Below, piece after piece: positions 51,475 through 60,883 of a stretch of DNA of 64,000 nucleotides. This stretch comes from an uncultured Ruminococcus sp. GTDB lineage: Bacteria > Bacillota > Clostridia > Oscillospirales > Ruminococcaceae. Position 1 is the stretch's first letter. Each line of letters begins with the position of its first letter. The stretch is from assembly GCF_934476685.1 (NCBI RefSeq), contig NZ_CAKSNX010000002.1, positions 62,001-126,000 of the forward strand. The letters run 5' to 3'. The notes beneath the pieces are model-generated. The model was given only the letters and a program-made list of their open reading frames with translations, had not been told where the DNA came from and searched no databases. Both the position numbers and the translations under genes were made by a program.

Positions 51475-51533
51475 CTTTTAATAGTAAAAGCTGTAAAATT
51501 ATTTGACTTTATGTAACTATTTTATTTTTCGTA

Positions 51534-51562
51534 TTGCAAATCAGAAAGTTTTGTGCTAATAT
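51534..51562 (+). promoter_or_regulatory. Promoter of the TauE/SafE gene
   Basis: TTGCAA (51534-51539), 17 bases, TAATAT (51557-51562). Confidence 0.55.
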
Positions 51563-51565
51563 TAT

Positions 51566-51611
51566 AAGACAGCATAGGCGTTTTAAGGCCTTTGCTGTCT
51601 TATTTATTTTA
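51566..51611 (+). terminator. Terminator-like hairpin in the TauE/SafE leader
   Basis: AAGACAGCA pairs with TGCTGTCTT and inner AGGC with GCCT, followed by ATTTATTTT. It begins at or near the predicted RNA start and ends just before the SD AAAGGAG. It may be an attenuator or a 5' stabilising stem. Confidence 0.55.
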
Positions 51612-51626
51612 AAGGAGAATAAAATT

Positions 51627-52397
51627 ATGTTTAATATAATCATCTGCATTATAGCAGGTCTGGACGCAGGACTTGGAACAGGTTTTGCAGGCATGAGTGC
51701 AGCAGCGGTAATAAGTCCTATGCTCATAACTTTCCTCGGTATCGAGCCGTATCAGGCTGTGGGAATAGCTTTGGCGAGTGATGTGCTTGCCAGCGCAGCC
51801 TCTGCCTATACATACGCTAAAAATAAAAATCTTGATATACGCAACGGACTTATTATGATGGCGGCTGTGCTGTGTTTTACCCTTTTCGGCAGCTATATAG
51901 CAAGCATAGTCCCTGGTGCGACCATGGGCAGCTTTTCTACATTTATGACTTTGCTGCTTGGTGTGAAGTTTATCGTCAAGCCGGTTATGGAGCCTAAAGC
52001 ACGTTTTGAAAATGCCACCGCAAAGCAAAAGGCAGTACGTTCCCTGCTGTGCGGAGCAATGGTAGGTTTTATCTGCGGTTTTATCGGTGCAGGCGGCGGA
52101 ATGATGATGCTGTTGGTGCTGACTTCCGTTCTCGGATATGAGCTTAAAACAGCAGTAGGCACAAGCGTTTTCATAATGGCTGCAACAGCTTTAACAGGTT
52201 CAGTAAGCCATTTCGCTATCGGTGGTATGCCTGATCTTACGGCGCTGATAATTTGTGTGGCAAGCACCCTTGTGTTTGCGCTTATAGCCTCAACCATAGC
52301 AAATAAGGTGTCTGCAAAGACTCTTAACCGTGCAACGGGAGTAGTTCTTGTTATACTCGGTGTGGTAATACTTGCGGTAAATATTATTTCAAAGTAA
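51627..52397 (+). CDS. TauE/SafE-family membrane exporter
   Basis: 256 residues, eight hydrophobic spans. Two homologous halves each contain the family pattern: LDAGLGTGFAGMSAAAVISPML near the start and GFICGFIGAGGGMMMLLVL in the middle. The family exports sulfite, sulfoacetate or similar anions; the substrate here is unknown. ATG 51627 has SD AAAGGAG; upstream codons in the frame have none. It is a single gene with a hairpin in its leader. Confidence 0.88.
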   Translation: MFNIIICIIAGLDAGLGTGFAGMSAAAVISPMLITFLGIEPYQAVGIALASDVLASAASAYTYAKNKNLDIRNGLIMMAAVLCFTLFGSYIASIVPGATMGSFSTFMTLLLGVKFIVKPVMEPKARFENATAKQKAVRSLLCGAMVGFICGFIGAGGGMMMLLVLTSVLGYELKTAVGTSVFIMAATALTGSVSHFAIGGMPDLTALIICVASTLVFALIASTIANKVSAKTLNRATGVVLVILGVVILAVNIISK

Positions 52398-52505
52398 CAT
52401 TTATTTTACGATTATCAGTATTGAAAATCGAATAACAGAGTGATATAATATGGGCAATACCGATAAAAAACGGCAGCCCATATTTTTTTGTTAGAGGTGT
52501 AAATT

Positions 52506-53135
52506 ATGAAAAGTATAAAAAATGAAGAGCTTTTGCACGGAGAAGATATATACGATCCGGGGGATAAAGATCTTATTTCTGAACAGGCAAAATGCCTTGA
52601 AAAACTGTATGATTTCAACCATACCCGTCCCTCAGAGGGCGAAAAGAGAACACAGCTGCTTAAAGAAATGTTTGCTGAGGTAGGTGAGTGCTGCTATATC
52701 GAGCCGCCTTTTTATGCAAACTGGGGCGGCAGACACGTACATTTCGGAGATCACGTTTATGCAAATTTCTGTCTGACCTGTGTTGATGATACACATATCT
52801 ATGTTGGCGACAATACGATGTTCGGACCAAATGTTACCTTAGCGTCTGCTAATCATCCTATCCTGCCGCAGCTTAGATTAAAGGCTTTGCAGTATAATCT
52901 TCCTGTACGCATAGGCAAAAACTGCTGGCTCGGTGCAGGCACAGTAGTTGTTCCGGGAGTGACTATCGGGGATAATTCCGTTATCGGAGCAGGCAGCGTT
53001 GTTGTAAAGGATATCCCTGCAAATTCTGTTGCAGTTGGAAACCCATGCAGGGTAATAAGAGAGATAAGCGACCGTGACAGAGAATATTATTACAGAGATC
53101 GTAAAATAAACTGGGATAAGGTCAGCAAGCTTTAA
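52506..53135 (+). CDS. Maltose/galactoside O-acetyltransferase family protein
   Basis: 209 residues with an N-terminal helical section and a left-handed beta-helix of hexapeptide repeats (about 60-185). Active-site His lies in LASANHPILP; the loops FYANWGGRHVHFGDHVYANF and WLGAGTVVVPGVTIGDNSVIGAGSVV match the Maa/LacA/NodL group, which transfers acetyl from acetyl-CoA to sugars. SD AGAGGTG. It is encoded alone, followed by a terminator. Confidence 0.9.
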   Translation: MKSIKNEELLHGEDIYDPGDKDLISEQAKCLEKLYDFNHTRPSEGEKRTQLLKEMFAEVGECCYIEPPFYANWGGRHVHFGDHVYANFCLTCVDDTHIYVGDNTMFGPNVTLASANHPILPQLRLKALQYNLPVRIGKNCWLGAGTVVVPGVTIGDNSVIGAGSVVVKDIPANSVAVGNPCRVIREISDRDREYYYRDRKINWDKVSKL

Positions 53136-53162
53136 AGCTGCAAATAATTTTTATAGCATAAG

Positions 53163-53200
53163 CAAAACGGGACTTCCGATATATTTCGGAGATCCCGTTT
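53163..53200. terminator. Bidirectional terminator
   Basis: AAAACGGGACTTCCGA pairs with TCGGAGATCCCGTTT (mismatch in the middle) between convergent genes. Confidence 0.8.
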
Positions 53201-53235
53201 CTGGTATATTTATATATTCGTGAATACGTCAGGTA

Positions 53236-55596
53236 TTATATATCCCATTTCCAATCTCTGATCTCAGGCATATCAAGACCATACTCAGCAATATACTGCT
53301 TGTGTTCAACAAGCTTGTCCTGCATGAGCTGGTGGAGATAAGCACCTGTGTTTCCGAGTTGCGGAAGTCTTTTGATGATCTCCATAACAAGGTGGAAACG
53401 GTCTATCTCGTTCTGAACTCTCATATCGAACGGAGTTGTGATAGTACCCTCTTCATTATAGCCGCATACATAAAGATTGCGGTTATGACGGTGATAGAGC
53501 AGCTCATGGATAAGTGTCGGATAGCCGTGGAATGCGAATACGATAGGCTTATCCTTTGTGAAGAGTGCGTCGAAATCAGCGTCGGAAAGTCCGTGAGGAT
53601 GCTTTGACTGCGGCTGAAGCTTGAACAGGTCAACAACGTTGATAAATCTGATCTTTACGTCAGGCAGATTCTTTCTGAGGATTGTAACAGCAGCAAGAGC
53701 CTCCAGAGTAGGAGTGTCGCCGCAGCAGGCAAGAACTACGTCAGGCTCCTGTCCCTGATCGTTTGATGCCCATTCCCAGATACCGATACCCTGTGTGCAG
53801 TGCTTTACAGCCTGTTCCATAGTGAGCCACTGCTGCCTTGGGTGCTTTGAAGTTACCATTACGTTTACATAGTTCTTTGAACGTATGCAGTGATCGAAGC
53901 ATGACAGCAGGCAGTTTGTGTCAGGCGGGAGATACATTCTTACAACGTCTGCTTTCTTGTTTGCAACGTGATCGAGGAATCCAGGATCCTGATGAGTAAA
54001 TCCGTTGTGATCCTGCTGCCATACGTTTGAAGAAAGGATATAGTTGAGAGATGCGATCTTCTGACGCCAAGGGAGCTGTGATGTTACCTTGAGCCACTTT
54101 GCGTGCTGTGAGAACATTGAGTCAACTATTCTGATGAATGCCTCGTAGCTTGCGAAGAATCCGTGACGGCCTGTGAGCAGATAGCCTTCCAGCCAGCCTT
54201 CACACATATGCTCGGAGAGCATTGAGTCCATAACTCTTCCGTCTGATGCGAGGAACTCGTCATTGTCGATCTTGTCAGCGTTCCAATCTCTGTTGGTAGC
54301 CTCGAATACCTTGCCAAGACGGTTGGACATAGTTTCGTCAGGTCCGAAGATACGGAAGTTTTTGCTCTCTTCATTGAGCTTGAAAATATCTCTTACAAAA
54401 CCGCCCAGCTCGATCATATCCTGTGCCTCAACTGCGCCTGGAGCAGGAACGTCGATGCCGTACTTTCTGAAGTCAGGAAGTCTGAGATCTCTCAGCAGAA
54501 GTCCGCCGTTTGCGTGTGGGTTTGCGCCCATTCTTCTGTCGCCTGTCGGAGCAAGTTCTTCAAGTTCAGGGATAAGTCTGCCCTCTTCTGTGAATAGCTT
54601 TTCAGGGTGATAACTTCTGAGCCAGTCCTCCAGCATTTTGAGATGCTCAGGAGCCTCCATTGTCATAGGGACCTGATGCGCTCTAAAAGTGCCTTCGATC
54701 TGCTTTCCGTCAACTACCTTAGGACCTGTCCAGCCCTTTGGTGAACGGAAGATTATCATAGGCCACATTGGTCTTTCAGTAACGCCGTTTTCTCTTGCGT
54801 TTTTCTGTATAGTTTTTATCTCTTCGATAACAGTGTCAAGTGTTTCAGCCATAAGCTTGTGCATTGTCATAGGATCGTCGCCCTCGACAAAGTAAGGCTT
54901 CCAGCCGCAACCCTCAAAGAAACTCTTTATCTCATCATGTGAGATTCTTGAGAAAACAGTAGGGTTGGATATCTTGTAACCGTTAAGGTGGAGAATAGGA
55001 AGTACGGCTCCGTCAGTCTTAGGATTCAGGAACTTGTTTGAATGCCAAGCTGTTGCGAGAGGACCTGTTTCAGCCTCACCGTCGCCGACAACGCAGGTCG
55101 TGATAAGGTCAGGGTTGTCAAATACAGCGCCGAATGAGTGAGCGAGTGAATATCCAAGCTCACCGCCCTCGTTGATAGAACCCGGTGTTTCAGGAGCAAC
55201 GTGTGAAGAGATTCCGCCTGGGAAAGAGAACTGCTTGAACAGCTTCTGCATACCCTCAACATCTCTTGAAATATTCGGATAAACCTCAGAATATGAACCT
55301 TCAAGGTATGTATTTGCTACCATGAAGTTTCCTCCGTGACCAGGGCCGGAAATATAGATCATATCGAGATCGTATTTTTTGATAACACGGTTAAGGTGTA
55401 CATAAATGAAGTTCTGTCCCGGAACTGTACCCCAGTGACCAACGATTTTCTTCTTGACGTGATCCATAGTGAGCGGCTCACGAAGAAGAGGATTGTCAAG
55501 CAGATAGAGCTGACCTGCGGAAAGATAGTTGGCAGCGTCCCAGTATCTGTTCATTTTCTCCAGAAGCTCAGGAGAAATGTTTTTTGTGTCTGACAT
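53236..55596 (-). CDS. xfp: Phosphoketolase (xylulose/fructose 6-phosphate)
   Basis: 786 residues. Thiamine-diphosphate enzyme that cleaves xylulose 5-phosphate (and perhaps fructose 6-phosphate) with phosphate to acetyl phosphate. Motifs: GHWGTVPGQNFIYVH, GPGHGGNFMVANTYLEGSYSE, CVVGDGEAETGPLATAWHSN (ThDP/Mg site), SRISHDEIKSFFEGCG, and a C-terminal transketolase-like half with NRNLYVCGYNEEGTITTPFDM. Length is normal. SD GGAGGT. It probably serves pentose fermentation, and a cre-like site overlaps its promoter. Confidence 0.96.
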   Translation of the reverse strand: MSDTKNISPELLEKMNRYWDAANYLSAGQLYLLDNPLLREPLTMDHVKKKIVGHWGTVPGQNFIYVHLNRVIKKYDLDMIYISGPGHGGNFMVANTYLEGSYSEVYPNISRDVEGMQKLFKQFSFPGGISSHVAPETPGSINEGGELGYSLAHSFGAVFDNPDLITTCVVGDGEAETGPLATAWHSNKFLNPKTDGAVLPILHLNGYKISNPTVFSRISHDEIKSFFEGCGWKPYFVEGDDPMTMHKLMAETLDTVIEEIKTIQKNARENGVTERPMWPMIIFRSPKGWTGPKVVDGKQIEGTFRAHQVPMTMEAPEHLKMLEDWLRSYHPEKLFTEEGRLIPELEELAPTGDRRMGANPHANGGLLLRDLRLPDFRKYGIDVPAPGAVEAQDMIELGGFVRDIFKLNEESKNFRIFGPDETMSNRLGKVFEATNRDWNADKIDNDEFLASDGRVMDSMLSEHMCEGWLEGYLLTGRHGFFASYEAFIRIVDSMFSQHAKWLKVTSQLPWRQKIASLNYILSSNVWQQDHNGFTHQDPGFLDHVANKKADVVRMYLPPDTNCLLSCFDHCIRSKNYVNVMVTSKHPRQQWLTMEQAVKHCTQGIGIWEWASNDQGQEPDVVLACCGDTPTLEALAAVTILRKNLPDVKIRFINVVDLFKLQPQSKHPHGLSDADFDALFTKDKPIVFAFHGYPTLIHELLYHRHNRNLYVCGYNEEGTITTPFDMRVQNEIDRFHLVMEIIKRLPQLGNTGAYLHQLMQDKLVEHKQYIAEYGLDMPEIRDWKWDI

Positions 55597-55636
55597 TGCA
55601 ATACCTCCATATACATTTTTCAGTATGGTTGAAAAC

Positions 55637-55685
55637 AGTAAACGTTTTCATTAAAAATTATATCACAGGGTTCAAATTTTTGCAA
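55637..55685 (-). promoter_or_regulatory. xfp promoter with cre-like operator
   Basis: Minus strand TTGCAA (55680-55685), 17 bases, TATAAT (55657-55662). TGAAAACGTTTACT (55637-55650) follows the -10 at the RNA start, one base off the CcpA cre consensus. Confidence 0.6.
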
Positions 55686-55899
55686 GAAAAGAATATGAAA
55701 CTAATTTAGAATTTTATACTAAATTACTTATCTTTCATAGCATATATAAATTTATATATGGCGCTTGTGCTTTACATAAAATGCGTCAGAAAATATATCG
55801 TATTTGTTCACGATTGATACATTGAAATAGAGGAACTTGTGTGGTAATATTTATTTCGCAAATAATATCAGTAAAAATGTAAAAACGGAGGTATTCTAA

Positions 55900-57243
55900 A
55901 TGGCAAGCTCAAAGGAAATGGATCTTACTGTGGGCAGCCCTTTCAGCTGTCTTGTGAAATTTTCCATACCTGTTATTCTGGGCAATATATTTCAGCTTTT
56001 CTATACTCTTGCCGATTCTGTTGTAGTTGGAAAAACGCTTGGCGAAAACGCATTGGCGGCGGTAGGTTCGACAAGCATAATAATATATTTTGTTTTCTGT
56101 TTTATCAACGGCTTTACAGGCGGTTTCGGCATATGTTTAGGGCAAAGCTTTGGCGCAAAGGACGAAAAAGGTATGCGAAAAAGTATAGCTGCGTCGGCTT
56201 TGCTGAGCGTATCGTTTACCGTATTGCTTACGCTGGTCTGCTGCCTGCTTTCGCACCCCATACTGAACTGGATGCATATACCGAAAGATATTTACGATCA
56301 GGCTTACGATTATATGTTTGCCGTACTTCTTGGAACAGCGGCAACTGTTTTCTATAATATGATATCAAACATTCTCCGAGCCTTGGGCGACAGCAGAACG
56401 CCGCTTTACTTTCTTGTATTTTCATCTGTGCTGAACATATTCCTCGATATCCTTTTCATTGTACCATTGCATATGGGAGTTGCAGGAGCGGCATGGGCAA
56501 CAGTCCTGTCGCAGTTCATATCGGGACTGCTAAGTCTGATAGTAGGTCTGAGATCATTTTCCGTACTGCATATTACAAAGAATGATTTCAAAGACCTTGG
56601 CGGTACTATCAAAAGTCATCTCGCAACAGGTTTTCCTATGGGATTTCAGATGTCCGTTATGTGTATAGGTCAGCTTGCTATGCAGGCGGCTGTAAATTCC
56701 CTTGGAACAGCGGCGGTAGCAGGGTATACCGCTGCCACAAAAGCGGATCAGGTATCTGTCCTTGTGAACAATGCGATGATGACGGCTATATCAAATTATG
56801 TTGCACAGAATTACGGCGCAGGACTTAAAGACCGTATCCGTTCGGGAGTTCGTGCCTGCCTTTTACAGACAGAACTGCTTAATGTAATAATGTGCGCAGG
56901 TATCCTTCTGCTGCGTCACCCGATAGTCAGACTTTTTCTTGACGACCCCAGCCAGCAGATATATCATTATTCCGACGGCTATCTTATTGGCGTTGCGCCT
57001 TTTTATGTTGTGCTTGGTCTGCTGGCAGTTTACCGCACATCTATTCAGAGTATGCAAAACAGCGCTGTACCATTTGCTGCCTGCATGATAGAGCTTGTAA
57101 TGCGTATTGCCGCAACTGTTTGGCTGTCCGCAATAATAGGCTATAAGGCAGTTTGTATCGCCAGCCCGCTTGCTTGGATAGGTGCGTGTGCGCTGCTTAT
57201 ACCTGTTTATTACCATATGATGAGGCGTTCTGATCTTGCCTGA
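55900..57243 (+). CDS. MATE-family exporter, third copy
   Basis: 447 residues, twelve spans. N-terminal FSIPVILGNIFQLFYTLADSVVVGKTLGENALAAVGST matches the MATE pattern and is closer to the first copy (42009) than to the second. The substrate is unknown. The SD AACGGAGG is upstream of ATG 55900. It ends five bases before the convergent radical SAM gene, with no terminator between them. Confidence 0.91.
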   Translation: MASSKEMDLTVGSPFSCLVKFSIPVILGNIFQLFYTLADSVVVGKTLGENALAAVGSTSIIIYFVFCFINGFTGGFGICLGQSFGAKDEKGMRKSIAASALLSVSFTVLLTLVCCLLSHPILNWMHIPKDIYDQAYDYMFAVLLGTAATVFYNMISNILRALGDSRTPLYFLVFSSVLNIFLDILFIVPLHMGVAGAAWATVLSQFISGLLSLIVGLRSFSVLHITKNDFKDLGGTIKSHLATGFPMGFQMSVMCIGQLAMQAAVNSLGTAAVAGYTAATKADQVSVLVNNAMMTAISNYVAQNYGAGLKDRIRSGVRACLLQTELLNVIMCAGILLLRHPIVRLFLDDPSQQIYHYSDGYLIGVAPFYVVLGLLAVYRTSIQSMQNSAVPFAACMIELVMRIAATVWLSAIIGYKAVCIASPLAWIGACALLIPVYYHMMRRSDLA

Positions 57244-57248
57244 GAATA

Positions 57249-58118
57249 CTACATATCGAAAAAACTAAGCTGATCTTTGTTTTCATCAAATTCTTTTATA
57301 TATGAAAATACTTCGTCAGGCTTGTATAAAACATTATGCTTTCTGCATTCCTCAGTAAATATCCGCATAAGTCTGTCATTATTGTCGCTGGTGCAGATGT
57401 ATGAATCTCCGTATCTGCGTACATATTTTTCTTTTAAACCGTGAAAATGCCTGTCCAGATTTTCATAAAAATACTCCCTGTCACCCTCACGGAGCGTTAC
57501 GCCGAAATCAAAGCATACTATCCCTTTTACGCCTGCGTCAAAGCAGTAATCAAGGATACGGCGGAGATTTTCCTCGGTGTCATTTATAAATGGAAGTATA
57601 GGTGTGAGCCATACGACGGTTGGTATACTGCGTTTCTGAAACTCTTTAAGAACTTCATAACGTCTTGCTGTGGTGCAGACATTCGGCTCTATTATTCTGC
57701 AAAGCTCTTCATCGGCGGTGGTGAGCGTCATTTGTATGACGGCTTTAGCTTTGCTGTTTATCCGTTCTATCAGGTCAATATCACGCATTATCCTGTCCGA
57801 TTTTGTTATAAGAGATGCACCGAAGGAATATTTCTCGATAAGCTCAAGACTTTTGTGGGTAGATCTTACTGTAAGTTCTGCCTGCATATACGGATCGCAC
57901 ATTGAACCCATACCTATCATACATCTGCTGCGCTTGCGTTTTAGTGCCTGTTCAAGCAATTCAACAGCGTTTTCCTTGACCTCGATATCTTCAAAGTCAT
58001 GCTCTATGTGATAGCATTTTGAGCGGCTGTCACAGTAAATGCAGCCGTGCGTACAGCCACGGTAAAGGTTCATTCCGTTCTTAGCTGAAAGAATTCCCTT
58101 GACTTTAGTGAAATGCAT
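57249..58118 (-). CDS. SPL-family radical SAM protein
   Basis: 289 residues. The radical SAM motif CTHGCIYC in NLYRGCTHGCIYCDSRSKCY binds the 4Fe-4S cluster. It continues with GMGSMCDPYMQAE and SLELIEKYSFGASLITKSDRI, as in the Rv2578c/spore-photoproduct-lyase-like group. Its substrate is not known; the canonical spore photoproduct lyase adds a Cys near residue 140, which I cannot confirm here. ATG 58118 follows AAGGAG. Its promoter is flanked by near-identical inverted boxes that resemble LexA sites. Confidence 0.85.
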   Translation of the reverse strand: MHFTKVKGILSAKNGMNLYRGCTHGCIYCDSRSKCYHIEHDFEDIEVKENAVELLEQALKRKRSRCMIGMGSMCDPYMQAELTVRSTHKSLELIEKYSFGASLITKSDRIMRDIDLIERINSKAKAVIQMTLTTADEELCRIIEPNVCTTARRYEVLKEFQKRSIPTVVWLTPILPFINDTEENLRRILDYCFDAGVKGIVCFDFGVTLREGDREYFYENLDRHFHGLKEKYVRRYGDSYICTSDNNDRLMRIFTEECRKHNVLYKPDEVFSYIKEFDENKDQLSFFDM

Positions 58119-58149
58119 TTTTATCTCCTTATAATATAATGTCAATACA

Positions 58150-58200
58150 AATATAGCACATTTGTTCTTACTTGTCAATGCAAATCAGAACGAATGTGCT
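58150..58200 (-). promoter_or_regulatory. Radical SAM gene promoter flanked by inverted LexA-like boxes
   Basis: Minus strand TTGACA (58173-58178), 17 bases, TATATT (58150-58155). AGCACATTTGTTCT (58155-58168) lies in the spacer and AGAACGAATGTGCT (58187-58200) upstream of the -35; the two are inverse complements with one mismatch, each resembling GAAC-N4-GTTC with one change. Confidence 0.6.
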
Positions 58201-58429
58201 TTTTATTTCTATGAGTATTTTGATTTTCTGGAATTTTGAAGAAGTCCTCAAGTGTATTACCTTCGCTTATTGATTTCTGTAAAGCTGCTATTTGAGTTTC
58301 TGCATCCTCTATTGAAATTTTTGCCGGTAGTTCAAAAACTTGAGTGCTAGTTTTGCTACTATTCCACCAATTACTAATTCCATTTGGTATATTTTTTAAA
58401 GAATCTAATGTCTGGTGTTTTGTGAGAAT
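58175..58429 (-). pseudogene. In-frame extension after the membrane protein stop
   Basis: The frame of the protein at 58430-59080 continues beyond its TAA for 84 codons to a TGA at 58175, with coding-like sequence (begins ILTKHQTLDSLKNIPNGISN; later ISIEDAETQIAALQKSISEG). There is no ATG or SD after the stop. Either the upstream gene once extended through here and was cut by a nonsense mutation, or the resemblance to coding DNA is chance. Confidence 0.4.
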
Positions 58430-59080
58430 TTAACCAAATAGAAAAAGAATATATGATGGAAGCTCAATTATTTCTATATTAAGCCTAGTATACGAATCTT
58501 CTTCCGGAAAATCTATCCTATCTGTGTCATTTTGATACTGACTCAGTGTATTAAGTTGTTCTTTATAATAACTTTTACATATATTATTTGAATTATCCAC
58601 ATCATCAAAAGTTTCAAATTTTACAATTTTTTTAGATGCATTTGCAGAACCAAAGTATCCCTCGTCATCTTCGTAAAAATCTTTATTCGTTATATTACAT
58701 TTTAAATATAAGGTATCATCATTTGTTCTGCATTCCGTTGAATTTTTGAAAAATGGATTTGTAGAATAATATTGCGAAAAAATACATGCTGATTCTTGTG
58801 ATTGATAATAGACATAACTGTAATTATTAAATGACGTAGAATCTGCATAATAACTTTTAACACCTATTAATTTATAAATATTATAATTATAATCACTATA
58901 TTCTAATATTTTTTGTGAATCATAATAGATATTCAATAATGCCCATTGATCGTCATTGAGTATGGCTCTTGCAATTTGTTTCCTAAAAACGAAAAATCCT
59001 CCGACTACCACCAACACAATCGCCAACACAACAATTACGATCTTCTGCCACTTCTTCAGCTTCTTAACTTTCTCTCCCAT
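58430..59080 (-). CDS. Membrane-anchored hypothetical protein, possibly truncated
   Basis: 216 residues from ATG 59080 (SD AAAGGGAG). A basic N-terminus KVKKLKKWQK precedes one membrane helix (IVIVVLAIVLVVVGGFFVF) and an extracytoplasmic domain rich in Tyr, Asn, Asp and Ser. It resembles no family I know. The gene is much more AT-rich than its neighbours. The frame continues after the stop, so the original protein may have been about 300 residues. Confidence 0.6.
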   Translation of the reverse strand: MGEKVKKLKKWQKIVIVVLAIVLVVVGGFFVFRKQIARAILNDDQWALLNIYYDSQKILEYSDYNYNIYKLIGVKSYYADSTSFNNYSYVYYQSQESACIFSQYYSTNPFFKNSTECRTNDDTLYLKCNITNKDFYEDDEGYFGSANASKKIVKFETFDDVDNSNNICKSYYKEQLNTLSQYQNDTDRIDFPEEDSYTRLNIEIIELPSYILFLFG

Positions 59081-59207
59081 ATTTCTCTCCCTTTCTTGAC
59101 AAAGTATGCATATTGTGGTTTGCATTAAATATTTATAATCAGAAGTATAACACATTTGACTAAGATTGTCAAATTAGGAACTTATAAACTATTTCGAGAT
59201 TTTGGAA

Positions 59208-59236
59208 TTGACAAAACACAAAAGTTAATATATAAT
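59208..59236 (+). promoter_or_regulatory. Promoter of the NSS transporter
   Basis: TTGACA (59208-59213), 17 bases, TATAAT (59231-59236), 34 bases before the start. Confidence 0.75.
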
Positions 59237-59270
59237 AATCATTGTATATTTTTTTTAGGAGAATAATTTA

Positions 59271-60758
59271 ATGGAACAAACAACAAAAAACAGAGCGACC
59301 TTTCATTCAAGGCTGGGCTTTATCTTAGTGTCGGCAGGCTGCGCAATAGGATTGGGAAACGTCTGGAAGTTCCCATACGTCTGCGGTCAGAACGGCGGCG
59401 GAGCTTTTCTTGTGCTTTATCTGCTTTGCCTTGTGCTGCTGGGACTGCCTATACTGATATGTGAGTTTGCTATCGGACGTGGAAGCAGCCGAAGCCTTTC
59501 TCAGGCATTTAACCGTCTTGAAAAGAAGGGCAGCCGTTTTCATATGACAAAATACACGAGCATAGCAGGAAACTATCTTCTGATGATGTTCTATACCATG
59601 GTAACAGGCTGGATGCTGTATTATGCGTTCCGCTATGCCACAGGTTCGATAGACGGTTCAAGCACAGAGGCAACAGCCGCAGCGTTTACCCAGATGCAGC
59701 AGTCGCCGGGACTTATGCTTATATTTGCGGCGGCAGTTATAGTCCTCTGCATTGGCGTATGTGCACTGGGACTTCAGAACGGTATCGAAAAGATAACAAA
59801 AGTTATGATGATACTCCTTATGGCGCTTATGGTGGTGCTGGCGGTAAACTCGATACGTCTGAAAGGCGCAGGCGAGGGACTTAAATTTTACCTTGTGCCT
59901 GACTTTGACAGGCTTTTTGAAAAAGGTGTCACATCGGTGCTTTTTGCTGCTATGACGCAGGCTTTCTTTACCCTAAGCATTGGTATCGGCACAATGGAGA
60001 TATTCGGCAGCTATCTTAAAAAAGACCGCACACTTATAGGCGAGTCTGTAAATGTCATTATCCTTGATACCGCTGTGGCGATAGTAGCGGGACTTATAAT
60101 TATCCCTGCCTGCTTTGCATATGGTATACAGCCTGATTCAGGACCGTCGCTGCTATTCATAACCCTCCCGAACGTTTTTCATCATATGGGTTCAAGCAAT
60201 GTATGGGGCAGCTGTTTCTTTATGTTTATGTCCTTTGCAGCACTTTCAACTGTCATAGCTGTTTTTGAGAACATCATCACCATGACCGTAGAGCTTGGCG
60301 GTTGGAGCAGAAAGAGATCGCTTATAGTGAACCTTGTGCTTATTCTTGTCCTTTCAGTACCTGCAATACTAGGATTCAGTGTGCTTTCGGGAGTTCATCC
60401 TCTCGGTGAGGGTACTACCATAATGGATTTTGAAGATTTTCTTGTATCGTCAAATCTTCTTCCGCTCGGCTCGCTTGTCGGAGTTCTTTTCTGTGTCAGA
60501 AAGAACGGCTGGGGCTGGGATAACTTTATAAAAGAGGCTAATGCGGGAGTAGGAAAGCATATACCTGACGGTCTGCGTGGATATATGACCTATGCAGTTC
60601 CGCTGCTCATATGTGTTATCTATCTCAAAGGATATTATGATACCTTTTCACAGAGAAGTCTGCCTGAACTTTGTTTCTGGATGACCGTTGCAGTACTGCT
60701 GCTGGCCTTGGTTTTGTGGGCATCTTTCACACAGAGCAAGAAACCTCAGGAAAACTGA
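59271..60758 (+). CDS. Sodium-dependent transporter (NSS/SNF family)
   Basis: 495 residues, about eleven or twelve membrane spans. The start FHSRLGFILVSAGCAIGLGNVWKFPYVCGQNGGGAFLVLYL is the NSS signature containing the Na+ and substrate sites, and FFTLSIGIGTMEIFGSYL forms span 6. It imports an amino acid or amine coupled to Na+; bacterial members often take tryptophan, tyrosine or branched amino acids. SD AGGAGAA. Single gene with promoter and terminator. Confidence 0.93.
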   Translation: MEQTTKNRATFHSRLGFILVSAGCAIGLGNVWKFPYVCGQNGGGAFLVLYLLCLVLLGLPILICEFAIGRGSSRSLSQAFNRLEKKGSRFHMTKYTSIAGNYLLMMFYTMVTGWMLYYAFRYATGSIDGSSTEATAAAFTQMQQSPGLMLIFAAAVIVLCIGVCALGLQNGIEKITKVMMILLMALMVVLAVNSIRLKGAGEGLKFYLVPDFDRLFEKGVTSVLFAAMTQAFFTLSIGIGTMEIFGSYLKKDRTLIGESVNVIILDTAVAIVAGLIIIPACFAYGIQPDSGPSLLFITLPNVFHHMGSSNVWGSCFFMFMSFAALSTVIAVFENIITMTVELGGWSRKRSLIVNLVLILVLSVPAILGFSVLSGVHPLGEGTTIMDFEDFLVSSNLLPLGSLVGVLFCVRKNGWGWDNFIKEANAGVGKHIPDGLRGYMTYAVPLLICVIYLKGYYDTFSQRSLPELCFWMTVAVLLLALVLWASFTQSKKPQEN

Positions 60759-60768
60759 TAGTTGTATC

Positions 60769-60804
60769 AAACCTGCGTTATTTTTGATAAAGTAGCGCAG
60801 GTTT
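60769..60804 (+). terminator. Terminator of the NSS gene
   Basis: AAACCTGCG pairs with CGCAGGTTT around a loop; the tail ATAATTTTG is weak in T. Confidence 0.6.
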
Positions 60805-60883
60805 ATAATTTTGCAAAACCTTTTTGTATAAAAAGTCGTCTGTATATATGAAAGGACTTTCAAAGATCAATGGGGGTGATCGG

